Assembly: GCA_934725575.1 (NCBI GenBank)
Contig: CAKVCK010000034.1
Coordinates: 1 to 22,198 of the forward strand
Direction: 5' to 3'
Length of the DNA stretch: 22,198 nucleotides
DNA from: an uncultured Bacteroidales bacterium
Lineage (GTDB): Bacteria > Bacteroidota > Bacteroidia > Bacteroidales > UBA932
This document shows, in pieces, positions 1 to 7,600 of the stretch. The translations under genes were made by a program, and so were the position numbers. Each line of letters begins with the position of its first letter. Positions within the stretch are counted from its first letter, which is position 1. The notes under the pieces are model-generated. The model did no database searches. It saw only the letters and a list, made by a program, of their open reading frames with translations, and was not told where the DNA came from.

Positions 1-39
1 CGGCGTGTCCCAACACAGGCGACTCACCCAACGCACGAA

Positions 40-47
40 CAAAGATA
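40..47 (-). promoter_or_regulatory. Possible outward promoter -7 box
   Basis: Read on the minus strand this is TATCTTTG, a perfect match to the Bacteroidota -7 consensus TAnnTTTG. It would drive a gene lying beyond the left edge of the window, divergent from the nfnA-like gene. No convincing -33 TTTG is seen at 19-21 bases upstream, so the call rests on one box only. Confidence 0.35.
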
Positions 48-98
48 GTGGGTGGTCTTGCAATTTTTAGAGGAAATGTAGATAAAAACTTTCGTTAT

Positions 99-115
99 TC
101 CTAAATATTTTAGGA
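99..115. repeat. AT-rich palindrome upstream of nfnA
   Basis: TCCTAAA-TAT-TTTAGGA is a perfect 7-bp inverted repeat with a 3-base centre, about 105 bases before the nfnA-like start and upstream of its promoter. Half-site words from it recur in other spacers: the 12-mer ATTTTAGGATAT at 107-118 is repeated at 3403-3414, and the 14-mer ATTCCTAAATATTT at 97-110 is repeated at 22152-22165. It could be an operator or simply AT-rich spacer sequence. Confidence 0.4.
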
Positions 116-156
116 TATATTGTAAGAAAAGCCATACTGCAATATATTCGGAATAA

Positions 157-187
157 TTGGCAATATCGACTTTAATTCCTACATTTG
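157..187 (+). promoter_or_regulatory. Promoter of the nfnAB pair
   Basis: TACATTTG at 180-187 matches the Bacteroidota -7 box TAnnTTTG, and a TTGG at 157-160 lies about 20 bases upstream where a -33 TTTG is expected. Transcription would begin near 193, giving a leader of about 28 bases before the ATG at 222. Confidence 0.55.
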
Positions 188-221
188 CCGACTACATATT
201 TATAACGCTATTTAGAAATTT

Positions 222-1064
222 ATGTTCAAGATTCTTGAAAGAGTGATGCTGACTCCGAACATCTGCAAGATGGTGGTGTCGGCTCCCAGGATCGCCGAGG
301 CGGCAAAGCCGGGGCAGTTCCTGATCGTCCGCTCTGATGAAAAGGGCGAACGGATACCGCTTACCATCAGTGACTACAACAGAGAGGCCGGCACTGTGAC
401 CATCGTCACCCAGCTTATCGGAGCATCCTCCGCCGCCATCATCTCGAAGGCTGAGGGAGAGTTCTTCAGCGATGTTGTCGGGCCTCTTGGCAATCCTTCC
501 GCATTCGTTGACAAAACGGACGAGGAACTGAAAGGCCAAAGGTACATATTCATCGCCGGTGGTGTGGGAACGGCACCTGTTTATCCACAGGCCAAGTGGC
601 TGCACGAGAGAGGCGTCGCTGTGGATGTCATCATCGGAGCGAAGACCAAGGACCTGCTGATCTACAAAGAGGAACTGGCTTCCGCCTGCGACAACCTCTA
701 TCTCTGCACCGACGACGGCACCGAAGGATTCCACGGAATGGTCACCGGCCTGCTTGAGAAACTGGTCAGCGAGGGCAAGGAATATACCCAGGCCGTGTCC
801 ATCGGTCCTATGATAATGATGAAGTTCTGCACGCTCACCTGCAAGAAGCTCGGCATCCCTGAGGATGTGAGTCTGAATATGCTGATGGTGGACGGCACCG
901 GAATGTGCGGCGCCTGCCGTGTGACGGTCGCGGGAAAGGTAAAATTTGCCTGCGTGGACGGACCTGAGTTCAACGGCTATGACGTTGATTTTGACGAGGC
1001 TATGAGACGTCTTGGACAGTACAAGACCGAAGAGGCGGAGGAAAAAATTAAAATGGGAATATAA
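222..1064 (+). CDS. nfnA: NfnA-like flavin/[2Fe-2S] NAD(P)H oxidoreductase subunit
   Basis: 280-residue protein of the sulfide/dihydroorotate-dehydrogenase-like FAD/NAD-binding family: the small subunit of NADH-dependent ferredoxin:NADP oxidoreductase (Nfn) or of sulfide dehydrogenase (SudB). Visible in order: an FAD-binding beta-barrel with RIPLTIS (residues 44-50), a nucleotide-binding segment with GGVGTAP (113-119), and a C-terminal [2Fe-2S] site with Asp224, Cys229, Cys232 and Cys244 in VDGTGMCGAC and a following FACVDGP. One Asp plus three Cys is the ligand set known for NfnA. Length is normal for the family. The ATG at 222 fits the promoter at 157-187. The stop shares its last base with the ATG of the next gene, so the two are translationally coupled and the products probably form one soluble cytoplasmic complex. 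Whether it bifurcates electrons or serves as a sulfide dehydrogenase cannot be told from sequence alone. Confidence 0.88.
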   Translation: MFKILERVMLTPNICKMVVSAPRIAEAAKPGQFLIVRSDEKGERIPLTISDYNREAGTVTIVTQLIGASSAAIISKAEGEFFSDVVGPLGNPSAFVDKTDEELKGQRYIFIAGGVGTAPVYPQAKWLHERGVAVDVIIGAKTKDLLIYKEELASACDNLYLCTDDGTEGFHGMVTGLLEKLVSEGKEYTQAVSIGPMIMMKFCTLTCKKLGIPEDVSLNMLMVDGTGMCGACRVTVAGKVKFACVDGPEFNGYDVDFDEAMRRLGQYKTEEAEEKIKMGI

Positions 1065-2497
1065 TGGCACAGAGAATACCAAGAGTACCGGTCCGTGAGC
1101 AGGATCCTAAGGTACGCGCGCATAATTTTGAAGAGGTTTGCTACGGCTACAATCTTGAGGAGGCCACAACGGAGGCTTCCAGATGCCTTCACTGCAAGAA
1201 TCCCCGCTGCGTCCAGGCTTGCCCTGTCAGCGTGAAGATTCCGGATTTCATCGCCAAGGTCGCCGTGGGTGACATTGACGGAGCCGCCGCCATCATCGCA
1301 GAGGACTCCTCACTGCCGGCTGTCTGCGGACGTGTCTGCCCTCAGGAGAGCCAGTGCGAGGGCAGCTGCATCCTTGGGGTCAAGGGTGAGCCTGTGGCAA
1401 TCGGGAAGTTGGAGAGGTTTGTGGCAGACCACACGGCGGAAAGGCGCTTCGGCAAGCTCAGCGACCAATCCGCATCAGCCACGGAATCATCCACTTCGGT
1501 CACTGAGCCTGCCGAAGTAACCGGCGGGACAAAGGTCGCCATCATCGGTTCCGGCCCTGCAGGCCTGGCCTGCGCCTCCGACCTCGCCAAGAAAGGCTAC
1601 GATGTCACCATTTTCGAGGCCCTTCACAAAGCCGGAGGTGTCCTTGAATATGGCATCCCGGAGTTCAGGCTTCCGAAAGACACTGTCCTCAAACGTGAGA
1701 TTGATTCAGTGAAAGCCCTCGGAGTCAAGATAGAGACCGACGTGATTGTCGGAAGGACTGTCACGATCGACCAGCTGATGGACAAGGAAGGCTTCAAGGC
1801 CGTGTTCGTCGGCACCGGGGCGGGTCTGCCGAAGTTTATGGGCATCCCAGGAGAGAACCTTAACGGTGTGTTCTCCGCCAACGAGTTCCTGACGAGAAAC
1901 AACCTGATGAAGGCTTTCCGTGAGGACTACCTGACCCCGATCCACGCCGGAAAGAAGTGCTGCGTTGTCGGTGGAGGTAACGTGGCGATGGATGCGGCGA
2001 GAACCGCTCTGAGGCTTGGCGCGGACACGACGATCGTCTATCGCCGTACAGAGAACGAGCTTCCGGCCAGAAAGGAGGAGGTTCATCACGCCAAGGAAGA
2101 GGGCATTGACTTCCAGATGCTTACCAACCCGGTAGAGATCCTCGGCGACGAGAAAGGCTGGGTAAGGGCGATCAAGTGCATCAGAATGGAACTTGGCGAG
2201 CCTGACGCGAGCGGTCGCCGCTCCCCTGTCCCGATCCCGGGATCCGAGTTCGAGATCCCGACTGAGACCGTGATTATGGCTCTTGGAACGGCTCCGAATC
2301 CGCTGATTGTCAACACGACGAAGGGACTTCAGGCCACACGTCGTGGCGGTCTTGAGGCTGATGCCGAAGGCCGCACGACCAGAGAGGGCATATTCGCTGG
2401 CGGAGATGCTGTCACCGGTGCCGCGACAGTAATCCTCGCGATGGGTGCGGGGCGCAAGGCCGCGGCTGCGATTGATGAATATCTCAGTTCCAAGTAA
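1064..2497 (+). CDS. nfnB: NfnB-like / GltD-like NADPH oxidoreductase large subunit
   Basis: 477-residue protein of the glutamate-synthase small-subunit-like family (NfnB, SudA, GltA annotations). The N-terminal domain has eight cysteines in the classic two-[4Fe-4S] arrangement: Cys41, 44, 49, 53 and Cys88, 92, 98, 102. A first dinucleotide fold begins at GSGPAG (162-167) for FAD, and a second, for NADPH, holds GGGNVAMD near residue 310. The C-terminus has the GD box GIFAGGDAVTGA. With the NfnA-like partner immediately upstream (1-base overlap, TAATG) it should form a heterodimer moving electrons between NADPH, NADH and ferredoxin. Without a separate large GltB gene nearby, true glutamate synthase is less likely. 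Odd feature: residues 128-155, between the Fe-S and FAD domains, are Ser/Thr-rich and encoded by a pair of inverted REP-like palindromes (see 1445-1523). Confidence 0.88.
   Translation: MAQRIPRVPVREQDPKVRAHNFEEVCYGYNLEEATTEASRCLHCKNPRCVQACPVSVKIPDFIAKVAVGDIDGAAAIIAEDSSLPAVCGRVCPQESQCEGSCILGVKGEPVAIGKLERFVADHTAERRFGKLSDQSASATESSTSVTEPAEVTGGTKVAIIGSGPAGLACASDLAKKGYDVTIFEALHKAGGVLEYGIPEFRLPKDTVLKREIDSVKALGVKIETDVIVGRTVTIDQLMDKEGFKAVFVGTGAGLPKFMGIPGENLNGVFSANEFLTRNNLMKAFREDYLTPIHAGKKCCVVGGGNVAMDAARTALRLGADTTIVYRRTENELPARKEEVHHAKEEGIDFQMLTNPVEILGDEKGWVRAIKCIRMELGEPDASGRRSPVPIPGSEFEIPTETVIMALGTAPNPLIVNTTKGLQATRRGGLEADAEGRTTREGIFAGGDAVTGAATVILAMGAGRKAAAAIDEYLSSK
1445..1523. repeat. In-frame inverted pair of REP-like palindromes inside nfnB
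   Basis: Copy B: CGGTcACT (1497-1504), loop GAGCCTGCCGA (1505-1515), AGTaACCG (1516-1523), a stem-loop with one mismatch. Copy A, opposite orientation: CGCT (1445-1448), loop TCGGCAAGCTC (1449-1459), AGCG (1460-1463). Copy A's loop differs from the reverse complement of copy B's loop by one base, and its stem pairs by a compensated change (GCT/AGC for ACT/AGT). The core TGAGCCTGCCGAAG resembles a short palindromic repeat I recall as dispersed in many bacterial genomes. The segment is read in frame as Ser/Thr-rich linker ending in VTEPAEVTGG, so the gene has absorbed it without a frameshift. Confidence 0.65.
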
Positions 2498-2541
2498 CTG
2501 AGATATAACCTCCATATAGTCACGTTCTAAACACTTGCATT

Positions 2542-2568
2542 CTAAGTTATTATATTCACAGAACTTAG
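2542..2568. other. Small inverted repeat in the 3' spacer of nfnB
   Basis: CTAAGTT (2542-2548) and AACTTAG (2562-2568) form a 7-bp stem around a 13-base AT-rich loop. It lies 45 bases after the nfnB stop with no T-tract following. It may be a weak terminator, mRNA end structure or operator for the downstream metal genes. Function unknown. Confidence 0.3.
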
Positions 2569-2606
2569 TATAATAGACACAAACTGCAATAATCCCCTTT
2601 GGGTGA

Positions 2607-2630
2607 TCCTCCCCGCTTTAGCGGGGAGGA
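2607..2630 (+). terminator. GC-rich hairpin, possible terminator of nfnAB
   Basis: TCCTCCCCGC-TTTA-GCGGGGAGGA is a perfect 10-bp stem with a 4-base loop. It is the strongest structure in the 2498-2724 spacer. It is not followed by a run of T, so it is either a Rho-assisted or processing structure, or part of the leader of the next gene, rather than a textbook intrinsic terminator. Confidence 0.4.
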
Positions 2631-2724
2631 CCTCCCGCAGCCAATATAATGACAGCCATATTCATTCATTTTACATATTCAGAAATAATTGCTAAATTCG
2701 CACCCAGATTGTCTGAAAGACTTT

Positions 2725-3141
2725 ATGTTGAGGAAATTGTCCATAGTGCCGATCTTTCTGGCGATGATGATGGTGACGCTGGCGACTGTGCTGCCGCATC
2801 ATCACCATCAGACAATGATCTGTATTGTGGAAGAAGTCTGCGGGATGGACGGTTGCTGCGATGACGAGCACACTCACCATTCGGATGCCAATCACAACCA
2901 GGACGAAAGCCATTGCGTGGCGCACAAGCAGTACTGCCCTTCGGAAAGGCTGCACATTGACAATCAAGACTTTGGCAATGAAGTGGGCAGCATATTCCCG
3001 ATTCTTGCCGCTCTTTCCAACCTATTGACCATCAACCTCGAAAGCACTGTCTTTGAATATGCTTCCGGGGATCTCATACCATCTATCGCACCGCCATTGG
3101 TCTCTTCAATGGCACCCAACGCCCCGCCCGTCGCTGCGTAA
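2725..3141 (+). CDS. Small exported His/Cys-rich protein of the metal efflux locus
   Basis: 138 residues if started at the ATG at 2725, which places the signal sequence MLRKLSIVPIFLAMMMVTLATVLP exactly at the N-terminus; upstream starts (TTG at 2689) would add a charged extension before it and are less likely. After the hydrophobic stretch come HHHH, then a cluster of His, Cys and Asp (CCDDEHTHH, NHNQDESHC), then a hydrophobic helix-like stretch (SIFPILAALSNLLTI) and a Pro-rich tail. It resembles small His-rich exported proteins found beside RND metal pumps in Bacteroidales (I believe annotated as DUF6769). It presumably binds metal in the periplasm or at the membrane; which metal cannot be told. 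It is followed by a 315-base spacer and then the efflux operon on the same strand. Confidence 0.65.
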   Translation: MLRKLSIVPIFLAMMMVTLATVLPHHHHQTMICIVEEVCGMDGCCDDEHTHHSDANHNQDESHCVAHKQYCPSERLHIDNQDFGNEVGSIFPILAALSNLLTINLESTVFEYASGDLIPSIAPPLVSSMAPNAPPVAA

Positions 3142-3201
3142 CATTCAGTCCACCATCTTAGTTCCGCATCAAGTGCGATAAGCGCAAATTGCTGAATGTT
3201 A
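3139..3201 (+). other. Perfect 10-bp inverted repeat at the stop of the His-rich gene
   Basis: TAACATTCAG (3139-3148, including the TAA stop) pairs perfectly with CTGAATGTTA (3192-3201). The 43-base interior holds a smaller stem CGCA/TGCG (3165-3168 with 3174-3177). No T-run follows, so this is more likely a structured RNA or attenuator than a simple terminator. Confidence 0.45.
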
Positions 3202-3456
3202 ACCGGTTGCAAATCCCTGCCCGGCTAAATCGGAAGGCAGGACTTACGAATATACTGATTATCAACACAGTACGGGAAACAGCCATTTTTACGGAATGAC
3301 CATCCGTGCGATGTGATAAGCGTCAAACGGAGGCAATAATGCTAATTAACAGGTCGGGACGCGTACAATGAATAGAGAGAGGCGGAATCAGTCTATTCAA
3401 TAATTTTAGGATATTTATAACTCAAATATTCACTTAAAAACATATATTCACTTAAA
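3142..3456 (+). other. Structured leader/spacer before the efflux genes
   Basis: This 315-base stretch has no convincing gene. It contains, in order, the right arm of the 3139-3201 stem, CCTGCC/GGCAGG (3216-3221 with 3236-3241), ACGGA/TCCGT (3291-3295 with 3303-3307), the 12-mer ATTTTAGGATAT (3403-3414) shared with the nfnA upstream region, and an 18-base-period direct repeat running into the start codon. No clean TAnnTTTG promoter was found, so it may be transcribed from upstream and act as a leader. I do not recognise a known riboswitch in it. Confidence 0.35.
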
Positions 3457-3457
3457 A
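3426..3457 (+). repeat. 14-base direct repeat abutting the cusB-like start codon
   Basis: ATATTCACTTAAAA occurs at 3426-3439 and again at 3444-3457, a period of 18 bases. The second copy ends on the A of the ATG start. The two copies occupy the ribosome-binding region, so this could be a repressor site or a translational control element; a chance duplication in AT-rich DNA is also possible. Confidence 0.45.
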
Positions 3458-4695
3458 TGAAGAAAACGATAATAACGTTGATGGCATTCTGCGCTATTTT
3501 GGCAGGGTGCGGTAACCATTCAAATCACGGGGATCACAATCACGATCACGAGGCTGAGGCTCACGAGGAGCACGAGCACGGGCATAACCATAGTGGCGAG
3601 GCCTGCAAGGGGCATAACCACGAACACGAACACAGCCACGGTGAGGCTGACGGGCACGAGGACGGTCACGGGCACGATGGCGAGATCGAGGTGAGCCTTG
3701 AGCGCCAGAAAACATTCGGAATCACGACCGACACTGTAGCCGTGGGTGATTTCAATGAGGTGATCCACACCAGCGGACAGATTCTATCCGCTATGGGAGA
3801 CGAGATGACCGTAGTGGCGAAAAGTTCCGGAGTCGTCAGCTTCGGGAAACTGGCAGAGGGCTCGGCCGTAGGTAAAGGCTCGCTGATCGCGACAATCTCA
3901 TCCAAGGAACTCGGTGGCGGAGACCAGCTTGCTAAGGTAAAAGCCACATACGAGGCAGCGAAGAAAGAATATGAACGAGACATTCAACTGAGCAAGGACA
4001 ACATTGTCAGCGAAAGCCATTTGGATCAAAGCAAACTGGCATACGAACAGGCCAAGGCAGAGTACGATGCGCTGGCTTCCGGCACATCCAAGGATGGTGA
4101 CGTCAGCGTCACTTCCCCGCTTGGCGGATTCATCAAGAAACTCAACGTCAACCAGGGTGACTATGTCGAGACCGGTACCCCGATCGCGGTTGTCAGCCAG
4201 AACAGAAGGCTGAGGCTCCGCGCCGATGTCTCCGAAAAATACTACGGACTCATCAGTGGAATCAAGGACGCTAACTTCTCGACATCCTACAGCGACGTGG
4301 CCTATAACCTGAAAGCTCTTAACGGGCGCTTGGTCGGCTACGGAAAGGCCTCCGACGGAGACTATTATATTCCTGTGACATTCGAGTTCGACAACAAGGG
4401 AGACCTCGTTGCGGGATCCTATGTGGATGTCTATCTGAAATCATCCTCGTCCTCAAGTGCCATAAGCGTTCCGGTCGGAGCGGTGGTCGAGGATCAGGGA
4501 GTTTACTACGTTTTCGTGCAGAATGACGAGACCGGCTTCCTCAAACGCGAGGTCAAGCTTGGACAGTCAGACGGACAGAGAGTCCTGATTAAGAGCGGAT
4601 TGAACGAGGGCTATGTCGTTGTGACGACCGGTGCCATCCAGGTGAAACTCGCTTCCGTAACAGCCGTTCCGGCAGGTCACACACACAATCATTAG
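3457..4695 (+). CDS. cusB: RND efflux periplasmic adaptor lipoprotein, His-rich (CusB/CzcB-like)
   Basis: 412-residue membrane-fusion protein of a heavy-metal RND pump. The N-terminus is a lipoprotein signal with lipobox LAGC (Cys18). Residues 20-78 are extremely rich in His, Glu and Asp (HGDHNHDHEAEAHEEHEHGH and continuing), a likely periplasmic metal-capturing segment. The HlyD-like body follows: biotinyl-lipoyl-like half-motifs around residues 110-150 and 215-245, an alpha-helical hairpin between (KVKATYEAAKKEYERD, SESHLDQSKLAYEQAKAEYDAL), then beta-barrel and membrane-proximal domains. It links the pump to the TolC channel. It is the first gene of a tight three-gene operon (4 bases to the pump gene). 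Copper/silver or zinc/cobalt/cadmium could be the substrate. Confidence 0.9.
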   Translation: MKKTIITLMAFCAILAGCGNHSNHGDHNHDHEAEAHEEHEHGHNHSGEACKGHNHEHEHSHGEADGHEDGHGHDGEIEVSLERQKTFGITTDTVAVGDFNEVIHTSGQILSAMGDEMTVVAKSSGVVSFGKLAEGSAVGKGSLIATISSKELGGGDQLAKVKATYEAAKKEYERDIQLSKDNIVSESHLDQSKLAYEQAKAEYDALASGTSKDGDVSVTSPLGGFIKKLNVNQGDYVETGTPIAVVSQNRRLRLRADVSEKYYGLISGIKDANFSTSYSDVAYNLKALNGRLVGYGKASDGDYYIPVTFEFDNKGDLVAGSYVDVYLKSSSSSSAISVPVGAVVEDQGVYYVFVQNDETGFLKREVKLGQSDGQRVLIKSGLNEGYVVVTTGAIQVKLASVTAVPAGHTHNH

Positions 4696-4699
4696 GCCT

Positions 4700-7600
4700 A
4701 TGGAACAGCTCAAACACGAAAACGGACTGTTGAACGGAATCATCAGGTTCTCGCTCAACAACCGGATGGTGATCCTGGTGATCGCCGTACTCTGCCTCGT
4801 AGCGGGAATATATTCAACGATGCACACGGAGGTCGATGTGTTCCCGGATCTGAACGCGCCGACTGTGGTCGTGATGACGGAAGCCGAGGGAATGGCACCG
4901 GAAGAGGTCGAAAGGCTGGTAACATTCCCTATCGAGACCGCAGTCAACGGTGCGACAAACGTGCGCCGTGTACGCTCCTCCTCTGCCACCGGATTCTCTA
5001 TAGTCAACATAGAATTCGACTGGGGAACAGATATTTACAAAGCCCGTCAGATTGTCTCCGAGAAAATCGCGATGGTAGGTGCCGACCTTCCTGAAAATGT
5101 AGGAAATCCGACTCTCGGACCTCAGGCCTCAATCCTCGGCGAGCTTATGATCATCGGTCTTACAGCCGACACAACCTCTATGCAGGACCTCCGCACGATC
5201 GCCGACTGGACGATCAGGCCAAGACTCCTCTCGACCGGTGGCGTTGCCCAAGTCGCGGTGATGGGCGGGTCCATCAAGGAATATCAAATCCTGATGGACC
5301 CAGGCAAGATGCGCCGCCACGGGGTCTCGATGGACGAGGTCATCTACGCCGTCAAAGGGATGAACCAGAACGCCTCCGGCGGCACTCTCTATGAATATGG
5401 CAATGAATATATCGTCCGTGGTCTTCTGTCCACCAACGACATAGACGAACTGAAAAAGGCCGTGGTGAAGACATCGGAGAACGGATTGCCGATCACATTG
5501 GACGCAATAGCTGACGTGCGCATCGGTCCAAAGACTCCGGTTCTCGGCGTGGCATCCAACGACGGCAAGCCGGCCGTGCTGCTGACCGTGACCAAACAGC
5601 CGAACACCAATACTTTGGCCCTAACGGGAAGACTTGACAACGCCCTTGACGAGCTCAAGGCCAACCTCCCGGCCGATGTGAAGATCAACTCTCAGATTTT
5701 CCGCCAGTCCAGGTTCATTGACAGCTCAATCGACAACGTGAAGAAGTCCTTGATCGAGGGCGCGATCTTCGTGATCATCGTGCTGTTCATATTCCTGATG
5801 AACTGGCGAACCACCATCATATCTCTCATTTCAATCCCGCTTTCCATCGTATTCTCATTGCTGGCGATCCGTTGGATGGGACTGACAATAAACACAATGA
5901 GCCTCGGAGGCATCGCCATCGCCATCGGTTCACTTGTGGACGACTCGATCGTGGATGTGGAGAATGTGTTCAAGCGATTGCGACAGAACAGGAAAAAGCT
6001 TGAGGCTGAGCGCGAAAGCGTGATCAAAGTGGTCTATGAAGCCTCCAAGGAAGTTCGTATGCCGATGCTTAACTCAACGCTCATCATCATCGCCAGCTTC
6101 CTGCCTCTCTTCTTCCTCTCTGGAATGGAGGGAAGGATGCTCAAGCCTCTGGGAATCACCTTCATCATCTCCCTGATGGCATCCACGCTTGTGGCCCTGA
6201 CAGTGACTCCTGTTCTCAGCTCATTCCTTCTCGGCTCACAAAACAGCGACAAGACCGGCAAGGAACCTGCTCTGGTACGTTGGCTCAAGAAGTACTACGA
6301 AAAGGCCCTCAACTGGTCTGTAGGCCACAAAAAGAGTTTACTCTTCGGCGTTGGAGCGCTGCTGGCGGCCGCCGTGGTGATGTTCTTCACCCTCGGCGGA
6401 AGCTTCCTTCCGGCCTTCAACGAAGGCTCTTTCACAATCTCCATCAGCACTGTTCCGGGAATATCCTTGGAAGAGTCTGACCGGATGGGCCGCACGGCGG
6501 AGGAGCTTCTGCTCAGCATCCCGGAAATCAAGACCGTGGGCCGCAAGACCGGCCGAGCGGAACTCGATGAACACGCATTCGGAGTGAACAGCTCCGAGTT
6601 TGAATGTCCGTTCGAGCTTGGTAAGAAAACCAGAAAGCAGTTGACCGAAGAGGTTCGTCAGAAGTTAGCCGTGCTTCCTGGAGTGAACATCGAGATCGGA
6701 GGCCCTATCTCTCACAGAATCGATGCGATGCTCTCCGGAACAAAGGCCAACATCGCCATTAAGTTGTTCGGTTCGGATCTCAACAAGATGTACGAGATCG
6801 GCCAGAAAATAAAGACATCAATCTCTGGCGTTGAAGGCATCGCTGACATCAATGTGGAGCAGCAGGTCGAAAGGCCGGAGCTGAACATCACCCCGAAACG
6901 TGAGATGCTCGCCCGCTACGGAATATCCCTGCCTGAGTTCGCGGAGGTTGTCAAGGTGATGATGGAGGGTGAGGTCGTCTCCACTGTCTATGAGGGCAAC
7001 CGCTCGTTCGACCTTACGCTTAAAGTCAATGACGATGCACGCTCGACAATCGAGAGGATCTCCGACCTGACCATAGACACAGGAAACGGCAAGAAAGTTC
7101 CACTGTCTTATGTGGCCGACATCAAGTCATCGGCCGGCCCGAACACGATCAACCGCGAGAACGTCAGCCGCAAGCTGGTAGTTTCCTGCAACGCCACCGG
7201 AGGAGAGCTCGCCAAGGCTGTCGGAGCGATCCGCGAGAAGATAGCCGAGAACATAGAACTACCTGAAGGTTACCATATTGAATACGGTGGACAGTTCGAG
7301 AGTGAGGAAAGGGCATCCAAGACAATAGCCCTCGTGAGCATATTCAGTATATTCATCATCTTTATGCTTCTGTACGGCGAGTTCAAGAACATCTCGCAGT
7401 CGCTCGTCGTGCTGCTGAATCTGCCGCTGGCGCTCATCGGTGGCGTGTTCGCCATATTCTTCACCGACGGAATCCTGAGCATTCCGGCCATCATCGGCTT
7501 CATCTCGCTGTTCGGCATCGCGACCCGCAACGGTATGCTCCTGATTGACCGGTACAATGTGCTCGCGTCGGAGGGGCATTCGCGCGAGGAGGCTGTGATG

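Noticed and set aside
192..1082. Long open frame on the minus strand opposite nfnA
   Set aside because: It mirrors the codons of a well-supported Fe-S flavoprotein on the plus strand and shows no family features of its own.
1706..2515. 269-codon open frame on the minus strand opposite nfnB
   Set aside because: Shadow of the NfnB-like gene, low complexity in Arg/Ser/His, no start signals or motifs.
2649..2864. 71-codon plus-strand open frame overlapping the His-rich gene
   Set aside because: It overlaps the better-supported frame, which has a signal peptide and metal-binding residues; this one has neither.
3339..3403. Two mini open frames (10 and 11 codons) with an AGG-rich site and ATGA overlap before the adaptor gene
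   Set aside because: Too short to support, and Shine-Dalgarno sites carry little weight in Bacteroidota; could be chance.
3142..3456. Cobalamin or other known riboswitch in the efflux leader
   Set aside because: Stems are present but I could not find the conserved boxes of the cobalamin riboswitch or another class I know.
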